This document shows positions 1 through 11,959 of a stretch of DNA of 64,000 nt, in pieces; positions within the stretch are counted from its first letter, which is position 1, and the number at the start of each line of letters is the position of its first letter. The notes under the pieces are model-generated. The model had not been told where the DNA came from and did no database searches. It saw only the letters and a list, made by a program, of their open reading frames with translations. This DNA comes from Homarus americanus. Taxonomy: Eukaryota; Arthropoda; Malacostraca; Decapoda; Nephropidae. Location of the stretch: the NCBI RefSeq assembly GCF_018991925.1, contig NW_024742446.1:1-64000 (forward strand), given 5' to 3'. The position numbers were made by a program, and so were the translations under genes.

Positions 1-3000
1 TGGCCTTTTGTTATAATTGTTCGAGAACTTTGTTATACTCGGTCAGGGACTGTTATACTCGATCAGGAGTTTTTCTCGACCAGGGACTTTGTTATACTCG
101 ATCAGGGGCCTTTGTTATACTCGATCAGGGACTTTATTTATACTCGACCAGGGACTGTTATACTCGATCAGGGAGCCTTTATTTATATGATCAGGGTGCT
201 TTATTTATACTCGATCAGGGGACTGGTATTCTCGAATGGGGGAACTTTGTTATACTCGATGAAATTTATTTATACTCGATCAGGGGCCTTTGTTATAATA
301 GTCGATCAGGGGGCTTTGTTATACTCGATCAGGAACTTTGTTACACTCGTTCAGTGTCCTTTATTTATGGTGTTCAGGAACTTGTTATGCTCGATCAGGG
401 GACTTTGTTATACTCGATCAGTGGAGTTATTTTCTCGACCAGGGGACTTTGTTGCTCTCGATCAGGGCCTTTGTTATACTCGATTAGGGGACTTTGTTAT
501 ACTCTTTCAGGGGTTTTGTTGCTATACTTGATCAGGGACTTTTTTATACTCGACCAGGAGACTTTGTTATACTCGATCAGGGACTTTTGTTATACTCGAT
601 CATCGGGCTTTGTTTTACTCGATCAGGAAACTTTGTTATACTCGATCAGGGCCTTTGTTATACTCGATCAGGGGCTTTGTTTTACTCAATCATTAAACTT
701 TGTTATACTCGATCAGCCTTTGTTATAATCGTTCAGGGACTTTGTTATACCTCGATCAGGGATGGTTATACTCGATTAGGGACTTGTTATACTCGATCAG
801 GGCCTTGTTATAATCGTTCAAGGACTTTGTTATACTCGATCAGGGATTTTGTTATACTCGATCAGGGACTTTGTTATACTCGATCAGGGACTTTGTTATA
901 TTCGATGAGGGACTTTGTTATTCTCGATCATGGGACTTTGTTATACCTCGATGAGGGGCCTTTGTTATACGTGATGAGGGACTTTGTTCTACTCAATCAG
1001 GGGATTTTGTTATACTCGATCAGGGGACTTCGTTATATTCGATGAGGGACACTGTTATACTCGATCATGGACTTTGTTATTATGGATGAGGGCCTTTGTT
1101 ATACCTGATCAGGGGCCTTTGTTATACCCGATAAGGACTTTGTTATACTCGATCAGGGAATTTGTTATACTTATGAGGGGCTTTGTTATACTCGATTAGG
1201 AACTTTTGTTATACTCGGTGAGGGACTTTGTTATACTCGATCCGGGACTTTGTGTTACTCGATCAAGGGTTTTGTTATACCCGATGAGGGACTTTGTTCT
1301 ATTCGTTCAGGGACTTTGTTATACTTCATCAGGGACTTTCTTATGCTCAATGAGGGGCTTTGTTATACCCGATCAGGGGCTTTGTTATACTTGATCAGGG
1401 GCCTTTGTTATAATCGTTCAGGGGACTTTGTTATACTCGATCAGGGACTTTGTTATACTCGATCAGGGGACTTTGTTATACTCGACCAGGGGAGTTTGTT
1501 ATACTCGACCAGGGACTTTGTTATACTCGATGAGGGGCCTTTGTTAATCTCGATGAGGGCCTTTGGTTATACTAGACCATGGGACTTTGTTATACTCGAT
1601 TAGGGCCTCTGTTAAACTCGATCAGGGCCTTTTGTTATACTCGTTCAGGGACTTTGTTATACTCGATCAGATGACTTTTGTTATACTCGATCAGGGGCTT
1701 TGTTATACTCGATCAGGGGCTTTGTTATACACGATCAGGGAACTTTGTTATACTCGGTCAGCCTTTGTTATACTCGATCAGGGGCTTTGTTATACACGAT
1801 CAGGAATTTGTTATACTCGGTCAGGTGCCTTTGTTATAATCGTTTTGCGACTTTGTTATACTCGATCAGGACTTTTTATACTCGATCAGCGGACTTTGTT
1901 ATACTCGACCAGGGAGTGTGTTATACTCGACCAGGGACTTTGTTATACTCGATCAGGGACTTTGTATACTTGATCAGGGGACTTTGTTACACTCAATCAG
2001 AGGACTTTGTTATACTCGATCAGGGACTTTGTTATACTCGATCAGGGACTTTGTTATACTCGATCAGGGCTTTTTACTCGATCAGGAAACTTTGTTATAC
2101 TCGATCAGGGCCTTTGTTATTATCTTCAGGGACTTTGTTATACTCGATCAGGGCACATTGTTATACTCGATCAGGGGACTTTGTTATACTCGATTAGGGA
2201 ACTTTGTTATATTCGATGAGGGGACTTTGTTATTCTCGATCATGGGACATTGTTATACTCGATGAGGGACTTTGTTCTACTCGATCAGGGTAATTTGTTA
2301 TACTCGATGAGGGACTTCGTTATATTCCATGAGGACTTTGTTATACTCGACTGGGACTTTGTTATACTCTGATCAGGGCCTCTTGTTATACCTCGATCAG
2401 GGCCTTTGTTATACCCGATCAGGTGACTTTGTTATACCTCGATCAGGGGACTTTGTTATGCTCTATGAGGGGCTTTGTTATACTCGATCAGGGAACTTTG
2501 TTATATTCGGTGAGGGGACTTTGTTATACTCGATCGAGGATTTGTTTTACTCGATCAGTGGGTTTTGTTATACCCGATGAGGGTACTTTGTTATACTCGA
2601 TCAGGGCCTTTGTTATACTCGATGAGGCCTTTGCTATACTTCGATCAGGGACTTTTATATCCGACCAGGGACTTTGTTATACTCGATCTGGTACCTTTGT
2701 TATACTTTTATCAGGGGGCTTTGTTGTACTCGATCAGAGGACTTTGTTATTCTCGATAAGGGGGACTTTGTTATACACGACCAGGGGGCTTTGTTATACT
2801 CGATCAGGGAACTTTGTTATACTCGGTGAGGGAACTTTGTTATACTCGATCGGGGACTTTGTTTTACTCGATCAGTGGGTTTTGTTATACCCGATGAGGG
2901 GACTTTATTATACTCGATCAGGGGCCTTTGTTATACTCGATGAGGGCCTTTGCTATACTCGATCAGGGACTTTTTATACTCGACCAGGGGACTTTATTAT

Positions 3001-4200
3001 ACTCGATCTGGGACCTTTGTTATACTCGATCAGGGGGCTTTGTTATACTCGACCAGGCGACATTGTTATACTCGATCAGGGGCCTTTGTCATACTTGATC
3101 AGGGGGCTTTGTTATACTCGATCAGGGGACTTTGTTATTCTCGAAAAGGGGGACTTTGTTATACTCGATCAAGGGGCTTTATACTTGTTCAGGGGACTTT
3201 GTTATACTCGATCAGGGGACTTTGTTATACTCGAACAGGTGCCTTTGTTAAACTCGATCAAAGGCCTTGTTCGATGAGGGGCCTTTGTTAAACTCGATGA
3301 GGGACTTTGTTCTACTCGTTCAGGGACATTGTTATACTTCATGAGGGACTTTCTTATACTCAATGAGGGCTTTGTTATACCCGATGAGGGCCTTTGTTAT
3401 AATCGTTCAGGACTTTGTTATACTCGATCAGGGACTTTGACCTGATCAGGGGACTATGTTATACTCGATCAGGGAACTTTGTTATACTCGTTCAAGGACT
3501 TTGTTATACTTGATCAGAGAACTTTGTTATATACTCGATGAGGGCTTTGTTATACTAGATGAGGGCTTTGTTATATGATCAGGGGCCTTAGTTATACTCG
3601 TTCAGGGACTGTGTTATACTTGATCAGGGGATTTGTTATACTCAATCGGGACTTTGTTATACTCGATCAGGGACTTTGTTATACTCGATCAGGGGACTTT
3701 GTTATACTCGATCAGGGCTTTGTTTTACTCGATCAGGAAACTTTGTTATACTCGATCAGGAGCCTTTGTTATACTTCGATCAGGGACTTTGTTATATTCG
3801 ATGAGGGACTTTGTTATTCTCGATCATGGGACTTTGTTATACTCGATGAGGGACTTTGTTCTACTCGATCAGGTAATTTGTTATACTCTATGGGGACTTC
3901 GTTATATTCCATGAGGGACTTTGTTATACTCGATCATGGGACTGTTATACTCGATGAGGGCCTTTGTTATACTCGATCAGGGCCTTTGTTATACCCGATC
4001 AGGTGTTTGTTATACTCGATCAGAGACTTTGTTATACTCTATGAGGGGCTTTGTTATACTCGATCAGGAACTTTGTTATATTCGGTGAGGGACTTTGTTA
4101 TACTCGATCGGGGACTTTGTTTTACTCGATTAGTGGGTTTTGTTATACTCGATGAGGACTTTGTTATACTCGATTAGGGCCTTTGTTATACTCGATGAGG
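1..4200 (+). repeat. Left segment, mostly 22-bp units with scattered truncations
   Basis: Most units have three G instead of four, giving a 22-bp period. Short losses and gains are common, for example missing TTTG before TTATAC near 45-55 and 150-160, and ATTTATAC replacing TTGTTATAC near 134 and 182. The segment nevertheless carries ordered variant strings also found elsewhere, such as the GTTATAATCG unit, the CTCGATGAG/CTCGATCATG string around 900-1030, and the TTCATCAG module at about 1295-1360. No gene or RNA element is visible. Confidence 0.85.
1200..2330 (+). repeat. Higher-order block, left copy (paired with 4900-6060)
   Basis: The order of rare variants here reappears about 3.7 kb downstream: TGTGTTACTCG then CGATCAAGGG, a TTCATCAG unit, GTTAATCTCGATGAG, a CTAGACCATGGG unit, CGATCAGATGAC, the TCGTTTTGCGAC unit, and the string ending in CTTCGTTATATTCCATGAG. 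This shared order cannot come from random unit divergence, so the two stretches descend from one block. Substitutions are well preserved between the copies; most differences are one- to few-base insertions and deletions. Confidence 0.8.
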
Positions 4201-7150
4201 GCCTTTGCTGCTGCTCTCGATCAGGGGACTTTTTATACTCGACCAGGAACTTCCATTGCCACTCGATCAGGGACTTTGTTATACTCGATCGCCGGGCTTT
4301 TTTGCTCGATCAGAAACTTTATACTCGAGTCAGGGGCCTTTGTTATACTCGATCAGGGCTTTGTTTTGCTCAATCATTAAGCTTTTGTTGTACTCTGATC
4401 CAGAGACCGCTGTTGCATAATCGTTCAGGGACTTTGTTATATCAAATCAGGGATTTTGTTATACTCGATTAGGGACTTTGTTATACTCGATCAGGGCGCT
4501 GTTATAATCGTTCAAGGGACTTTGTTATACTCGATCAGGGATTTTGTATACTCGATCAGGGGACTGTTGCTCACTCGTCAGGGGTTTTGACCGCACCATT
4601 GATGAAGGACTTTGTTATTCTCGATCATGGGACTTTTGTTATACTCGATGAGGACGCTGTTATCGTGATGAGGGACTGTTCTACTCAATCAGGGGATTTG
4701 TTATACTCGATCAGGGGACTTCGTTATATTCATTAGGGGACACTGTATACTCGATCATGGGACTGTTATTATGGATGGGGCGCTGTTATATACTCACGAT
4801 CAGGGGCCTTTGTTGCTGATAAGGGGACTTTGTTATACTCGATCAGGGAATTTGTTATATACTTTATGAGGGGCTTTGTTATACTCGATTAGGGAACTTT
4901 TGTATACTCTGATGAGGGACTTTGTTATACTCGATCCGGGACTTTGTGTTACTACTCGATCAAGGGTTTGTTATACCCGATGGGGACTTTGTTTCTATTC
5001 GTTCGGGGGACTTTGTTATACTTCATCGAGGACTTTCTTGTACTCCAATGAGGGCTTTTGTTATACCCGATCAGAGCTGTTATATGATCAGGGGCGCTAT
5101 TGTTATAATAATCATTCAGGGGACTTTGTTATATACTCGATCAGGGGACTTTGTTATACTCGATCAGGACTTTGTTATACTCGACCAGGGGAGTTTGTTA
5201 TACTCGACCAGGGGACTTCGTATATACTCGATGAGGGGCCTTTATTGTTAATCTCGATGAGGGCCTTTGTTATACTAGACCATGGGACTTTAATTTATAC
5301 TCGTTGAGGCCTCTGTTAAGCTCGATCAAGGGGCCTTTATTGCTATACTCGTTCAGGACTTTGTTATACTCGATCAGATGACTTTGTTATATACTCGATC
5401 AGGGAACTTTGTTATACTCGATCAGGGGCTTTGTTATACGATCAGGAACTTTTGTTATAAGTCAAGGGCTTTGTTGCCTTACTCGATCAGGGGCTTTGTT
5501 ATACACGATCAGAAATTTGTTATACTCAGTCAGGTGCCTTTGTTATAATCGTTTTTGCGACTTTGTTATACTCGATCAGGGGACTTTTTATACTCGATCA
5601 GCGGACTTTGTTATACCGACCAGGGGTGTGTTATACCGACCAGGGACTTTGTTATACTCGATCAGGGACTTTGTTATACTTGATCAGGGGACTGTTACAC
5701 TCAATCAGAGGACTTTGTTATACTCGATCAGGGGACTTTGTTATACTTTCGATCAGGGACTTTGTTATACTCGATCAAGGGCTTTCTTTTACTCGATCAG
5801 GAAACTTTGTTATACTCGATCAGGGGCCTTTATTATTATCACTTTCAGGGACTTTGTTATACTCGATCAGGGCATTATTTATACTCGATCAGGGGACTTT
5901 GTTACTTACTCGATTAAAGGGAACTTTGTTGTTATATTCGATGGGGGACTTTGTTATTCGATCATGGGACGTTGTTATACTTTCGATGAGGGACTTTGTT
6001 CTACTCGATCAGGGTAATTTATTTATACTCGATGAGGGGACTTCGTTATATTCCATGAGGGACTTTATTATATACTCGATCATGGAGGACTTTGTTATAT
6101 ACTCGATCAGGGGCCTTTGTTATATACTCGATCAGGGGCCTTTGTTATACCCGATCAGGTGACTTTGTTATATATACTCGATCAGGGACTTTGTTATGCT
6201 CTATGAGAACTGTTATACTCGATCAGGGAACTTTGTTATATTCGGTGAGGACTTTGTTATACTCTCGATCGAGGACTTTGTTTTACTCGATCAGTAGGTT
6301 TTTGTTATACCCGATGAAAGTGCTGTTATACTCGATCAGGGCGCTGTTATGCTCGATGAGGGCCTTTGCTATATACTTCGATCAGGGGACTTTTTTATAC
6401 TCGACCAGGGGACTTTGGTATACTCGATCTGGTACGCTTTGTTATGCTTTATCAGGGGAGCTTTGTTGTACTCGATCAGAGGACTTTGTTATTCTCGATA
6501 AAGGGGACTTTGTTATACGACAGGGGCTTTGTTGCTCCTCGATCGAGGAACTTTGTTATACTCAGTGAGGAACTTTTCTGTTATACTCGATCGAGACTTT
6601 GTTTTACTCGATCAGTGGGTTTTGTTATACCCGATAGAGACTTTATTATACTTTCGATCCAGGGGCCTTTGTTATACTTTCGATGAGGGGCCTTTGCTAT
6701 ACTCGATCAGGGGACTTTATACTCGACCAGGGGACTTTATTATACTCGATCTGGGACCTTTGTTATACTCGATCAGGGGCTTTGTTATACTCGACCAGGC
6801 GACATTGTTATACTCCGATCAGGGGCCTTTGTCATACTTGATCAAGAACTGTTATACTCGATCAAGGACTTTGTTATTCTCGAAAGGGACTTTGTTATAC
6901 TCGATCAAGGGGCTTTGTTATACTTGTTCAGGGACTTTGTTATACTCGATCGGGGACTTTGTTATACTCGAACAGGTGCCTTTGTTAAGAAACTCGATCA
7001 AAGGCCTTTGTTCGATGAGGGAACCTTTGTTAAACTCGATGAGGGACTTTGTTCTACTCGTTCGGGGAGACATTGTTATACTTCATGGTACTACTTTATA
7101 CTCAATGAGGTGGCTTTGTTATACCCGATCAGGGGACTTTGTTACACTCG
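4200..7150 (+). repeat. Indel-rich segment of the array
   Basis: The unit is still clear, but small insertions and deletions occur in many units. Recurrent types are TATATACTCG for TATACTCG, ATTTATAC for TTGTTATAC, GCGCTGTTAT for GGCCTTTGTTAT, TTGCTCTCG for TTATACTCG, and extra TT before CGATCAG. The same few changes recur at unrelated units, which looks like a systematic process (noisy consensus or slippage) rather than ordinary substitution. The span 4900-6060 is a copy of 1200-2330. No gene is visible. Confidence 0.8.
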
Positions 7151-8620
7151 ATGAGGGATTTTGTTATACTCGTACAGGGGACTTTGTTATACTTGATTAG
7201 GGAACTTTGTTATACTCGATGAGGGGGCTTTGTTATACTCGATGAGGGGCCTTTGTTAAACTCGATGAGGGGCCTTTGTTATACTCGACCAGGGGACTTT
7301 GTTATACTCGATCAGGGGCCTTTGTTAAATTCGATCAGGGGCCTATGTTATACTCGATCAGGGGAATTTGTTATACTCGATCAGGGAACTTTGTTATACT
7401 CGATCAGGGGCCTTTGCTATAATCCTTCAGGGGACTTTGTTATACTCGATTAGGGCCTTTGTTATACTCGATCAGGGGAATTTTTATACTCGACCAGGGA
7501 GTTTTTGTTCGACCAGGAATTTTTATACTCGATCAGGGGCCTTGTTATACCCGATCAGGGACTTTGTTATCTCTCTCAGGACTTGTTATACTCGATCAGG
7601 ATCTTTGTTATACTCGATTAGGGAACTTTGTTATACTCATCAGGGGACTTTGTTATACTCGATCAGGAACTTGTTATACTCGATCAGGGACTTTGTATAC
7701 TCGATCAGGGACTTTGTTATACTCGATCAGGACTTTGTTATACTCGATCAGGGGCTTTGTTATACACGATCAGGAACTTTGTTATACTCGGTCAGGGCCT
7801 TTGTAATACTCGATCAGGGGCTTTGTTCTAAACGATCAGGAACTTTGTTATACTCTGTCAGGGCCTTTGTTATAATCGTTCAAGGACTTTGTTATACTCG
7901 ATCAGGGACTTTGTTATACTCGATCAGCGGACTTTGTTATACTCGACAAGGGAGTTTGTTATACTCACGAGGGACTTTGTTATACTCGATCAGGGACTTT
8001 GTTATACTTGATCAGGGACTTTGTTATACTCAATCAGGGACTTTGTTATACTCGATCAGGGACTTTGTTATACTCGATCAGGGACTTTGTTATACTCGAT
8101 CAGGGCTTTTTACTCGATTAGGAAACTTTGTTATACTCGATCAGGGCCTTTGTTATAATCGTTCAGGGACTTTGTTATACTCGATCAGGGCACATTGTTA
8201 TACTCGATCAGGGACTTTGTTATACTCGATCAGGGGACTTTGTTAAATTCGATGAGGGACTTTGTTATTCTCGATCATGGGACTTTGTTATACTCGATGA
8301 GGGGCCTTTGTTATACTCGATGAGGGACTTTGTTCTACTCGATCAGGGAATGGTTTATACTCGATCAGGGGACTTCTGCTATATTCCATGAGGGACTTTG
8401 TTATACTCGATGAGGGCCTTTGTTATACTCGATCAGGGGCTCTTGTTATACCCGATCAGGGACTTTGTTATACTCGATCAGGGACTTTGTTATACTCTAT
8501 GAGGGGCTTTGTTATACTCGATCAGGAACTTTGTTATACTCGGTGAGGGACTTTGTTATACTCGATCGGGGAATTTTGTTTTACTCGATCAGTGGGTTTT
8601 GTTATAACCGATGAGGGACT
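7150..8620 (+). repeat. Mixed 23-bp/22-bp segment
   Basis: From about 7150 to 7460 the units are mainly the 23-bp four-G form; from 7460 to 8620 they are mainly 22 bp. The stretch at about 8100-8400 repeats a module also seen near 2070-2370, 5780-6110, 24085-24400 and 25345-25665: a GCTTTTTACTCG or CTTTTACTCG unit, a GAAACTTTG unit, a GGGCACATTG unit, GTTCTACTCG, and CTTCGTTATATTCCATGAG or a close variant. The 292-aa open frame at 7368-8246 is a by-product of the stop-free unit. Confidence 0.8.
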
Positions 8621-9100
8621 TTGTTATACTCGATCAGGGCCTTGTTATACTCGATGAGGGCCTTTGCTATACTCGATCAGGGACTTTTTATACTCGACCA
8701 GGGACTTTGTTATACTCGATATGGGACCTTTGTTATACTTGCTCAGGGGCTTTTGTTATACTCGTTCAGGGAAATTTGTTATCTTCGATCAGGGATCTTT
8801 GTTATACTCGTTCCGGGGGCTTTGTTATACTCGATCAGGGGACTTTGTTATACGCGATCAGGAGACTTTCTTATTCTCAATCAGAGGACTTTGTTATACT
8901 CGATGAGTGGACTTTGTTATACTCGATCAGGGGAATTTGCTCTACTCGATCAGGGGACTTTGTTATACTCGATTAGCGGACTTTGTTATACTCTATCAGG
9001 GGACTTTGTTATACTCGATCAGGGATCTTTGTTATACTCTTTCAGGGGGCTTTGTTATTCTCGATTAGGGGAATTTGTTATACTCGATCAGTGGACTTTG

Positions 9101-9190
9101 TTACTACTCGATCAAGTGGCTTTGTTATACTTGATCAGGGGGCTTTGTTACTACTCGATCAAGTGGCTTTGTTATACTTGATTAGGGGAC
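9101..9190 (+). repeat. Two-unit (47 bp) local duplication
   Basis: A unit with an extra ACT (TTACTACTCGATCAAGTGGC) followed by a CTTGAT unit occurs at 9101 and again at 9148. The extra three bases and the AAGTGGC ending are rare in the window, so this is a recent duplication of a pair of units. Confidence 0.8.
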
Positions 9191-9988
9191 TTTGTTATAC
9201 TAGATTTGTGGACTTTGTTATACTCGATCAGGGGACTTTAATATACTCGATGAGGGGGCTTTGTTATACTCGATCAGGCGACTTTGTTATACTCGATCAG
9301 GGGACTTTGTTATACTCGATCAGGGATCTTTGTTCTACTCTATCAGGGGACTTTGTTATACTCGATCAGGGATCTTTGTTATACTCGTTCAGGGGGCTTT
9401 TTATACTCGTTCAGGTGACTTTGTTATACTCGATCAGGGGACTTTGTTATACTCGATGAGGGGAACTTTGTTATACTCGATGAGGACTTTGTTATACTCG
9501 ATCAGGGGGACTTTAATATACTAGATGGGGGCTTTTGTTATACTCGATGAGGGACTTTATTACTTTTCTGATCAGGGACTTTGTCTATACTCGATGAGGG
9601 GCTTTGTTATATACTCGATGAGGGGCCTTTATTTATACTCGATGAGGGGACTTTTGTTATACTCGATCAGAATTTATTATCTCGATCAGGGGACTTTGTT
9701 TTACTCAGTCAGGGACTTTGTTATACTCGATCAGGGGACTTTGTTAAGATCAGGGCAGATAGTGGACTTTGTTATACTCGATGAGGGACTTTAAAATACT
9801 CGATCAGGGGACATTGCTTTACTCGATGAGGGGACTTTGTTATACTCGATCAGGGGAATTTGTTATACTCGATCAGGGGCCTTTTTTATACTCGATAAGG
9901 GGCCTTTCTTATACTCGATGAGGGGACTTTGTTATACTCGATCAGGGGAATTTGTTATACTCGATCAAGGAACTTTGTTATACTCTAT

Positions 9989-10318
9989 GAGGGGGCTTTG
10001 TTATACTCTATCAGGGGACTTTGTTATACTCGTTCAGGGGAATTTGTTATCTTCGATCAGGGATCTTTGTTATACTCGTTCCGGGGGCTTTGTTATACTC
10101 GATCAGGGGACTTTGTTATACGCGATCAGGAGACTTTCTTATTCTCAATCAGAGGACTTTGTTATACTCAATCGGGGCCTTTGTTATACTCGATGAGGGG
10201 GCTTTGTTATACTCTATCAGGGGACTTTGTTATACTCGTTCAGGGGAATTTGTTATCTTCGATCAGGGATCTTTGTTATACTCGTTCCGGGGGCTTTGTT
10301 ATACTCGATCAGGGGGCT
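9989..10318 (+). repeat. Nine-unit tandem duplication (about 206 bp)
   Basis: The string GATGAGGGGGC, ACTCTATCAG, ACTCGTTCAG, ATCTTCGATC, GGGATC, ACTCGTTCCGG appears at about 9989-10112 and again at about 10195-10318. The offset is 206 bp, one base short of nine 23-bp units. An older, more diverged copy of the same string lies at about 8721-8845. Confidence 0.85.
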
Positions 10319-10740
10319 TTGTTATACTCGATGAGGGGACTTTGTTATACTCGATGAGGGGACTTTAATATACTCGATGAGGGGGCTTTGTTATACTCGA
10401 TGAGGGGACTTTGTTATACGCGATCAGGGGACTTTGTCTATACTCGATGAGGGGGCTTTGTTATACTCGATCAGGGGAATTTGTTATACTCGATCAGGGG
10501 ACTTTGTTTTACTCGATCAGGGGACTTTGTTATACTCGATCAGGGGACTTTGTTATAGTTGATCAGGGCAGATTAGTGGACTTTGTTATACTCGATGAGG
10601 GACTTTAAAATACTCGATCAGGGGACATTGCTATACTCGATGAGAGGACTTTGTTATACTCGGTGAGGGGAATTTGTTATACTCGATCAGGGGCCTTTGT
10701 TATACTCGATAAGGGGCCTTTGTTATACTCGATCAGGGGA

Positions 10741-11006
10741 CTTTGTTATACGCGATCAGGAGACTTTCTTATTCTCAATCAGAGGACTTTGTTATACTCG
10801 ATGAGTGGACTTTGTTATACTCGATCAGGGGAATTTGTTATACTCGATCAGGGGCCTTTGTTATACTAGATAAGGGGCCTTTGTTATACTCGATCAGAGG
10901 ACTTTGTTATACGCGATCAGGAGACTTTCTTATTCTCAATCAGAGGACTTTGTTATACTCGAAGAGTGGACTTTGTTATACTCGATCAGGGAATTTAATA
11001 TACTCG
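10741..11006 (+). repeat. Seven-unit tandem duplication (161 bp)
   Basis: The string ACGCGATCAGGAGAC, TTCTTATTCTCAATCAG, AGGAC, GAGTGGAC occurs from about 10741 and again from about 10902. The spacing is 161 bp, exactly seven 23-bp units. The second copy has GAAGAG where the first has GATGAG. Confidence 0.85.
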
Positions 11007-11959
11007 ATCAGGGGAATTTGCTATACCCGATCAGGGGACTTTGTTATACTCGATCAGCGGACTTTGTTATACTCTATCAGGGGACTTTGATATACTCGAT
11101 CAGGGATCTTTGTTATACTCTTTCAGGGGGCTTTGTTATTCTCGATTAGGGGAATTTGTTAAACTCGATCAGGGGACTTTGTTATACTCGATGAGGGGAC
11201 TTTGTTATACTCGATCAGGGGACTTTCTTATACTCGATCAGGGCCCTTTGTTATACTCGATCAGGGGGCTTTGTTATACTCGATCAGGGGGCTTTGTCAT
11301 ACTTGATCAGGGGACTTTGTTATACTAGATTAGTGGACTTTGTTATACTCGATCAGGGGACTTTATTATACTCGATCAGGGGGGTTTGTTATACTCGATC
11401 AGGGGACTTTGTTATACCCGATCAGGCGACTTTGTTATAGATCCAGGGACTTTGTCATACTCGATCAGGATCTTTGTTATACTCTATCAGGGGTTTTGTT
11501 ATACTCGATCAGGGATCTTTGTTATACTCGTTCAGGGGCTTTTGTTATACTCGTTCCAGGTGACGTTGTTATACTCGATCAGGGGACTTTGTTATACCCG
11601 ATCAGGGGGCTTTTTTATACTTGATCAGGGCCTTTGTTATACTCGATCAGGGGACTTTGTTATACTCGATCAGGGGACTTTGTTATTCTCGTTGAGGGGA
11701 CTTTGTTATACTTGATCAGGGAACTTTCTTATACTCGATGAGTGGGCTTTGTTATACTCGATCAGGGGACTTTGTTATACTCGAACAGGGGACTTTGTTA
11801 TAATTGATCTGGGGCCTTTGTTATACTTGATCAGGGGGCTTTTTATGCTCGAACAGGGGACTTTGTTATTCTCGATAAGGGGGACTTTGTTATTCTCGAT
11901 CATGGGACTTTGTTATACTCGTTGAGGTGCCTTTGTTATACTCGATGAGGGGACTTTCT

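Noticed and set aside
30..728. Open reading frame of 232 codons at the left edge, one of many such frames in the window
   Set aside because: It is a translation of the stop-free satellite unit, starts at TTG inside a repeat, overlaps similar frames in other registers and has no domain. The same reasoning removes all the other open frames.
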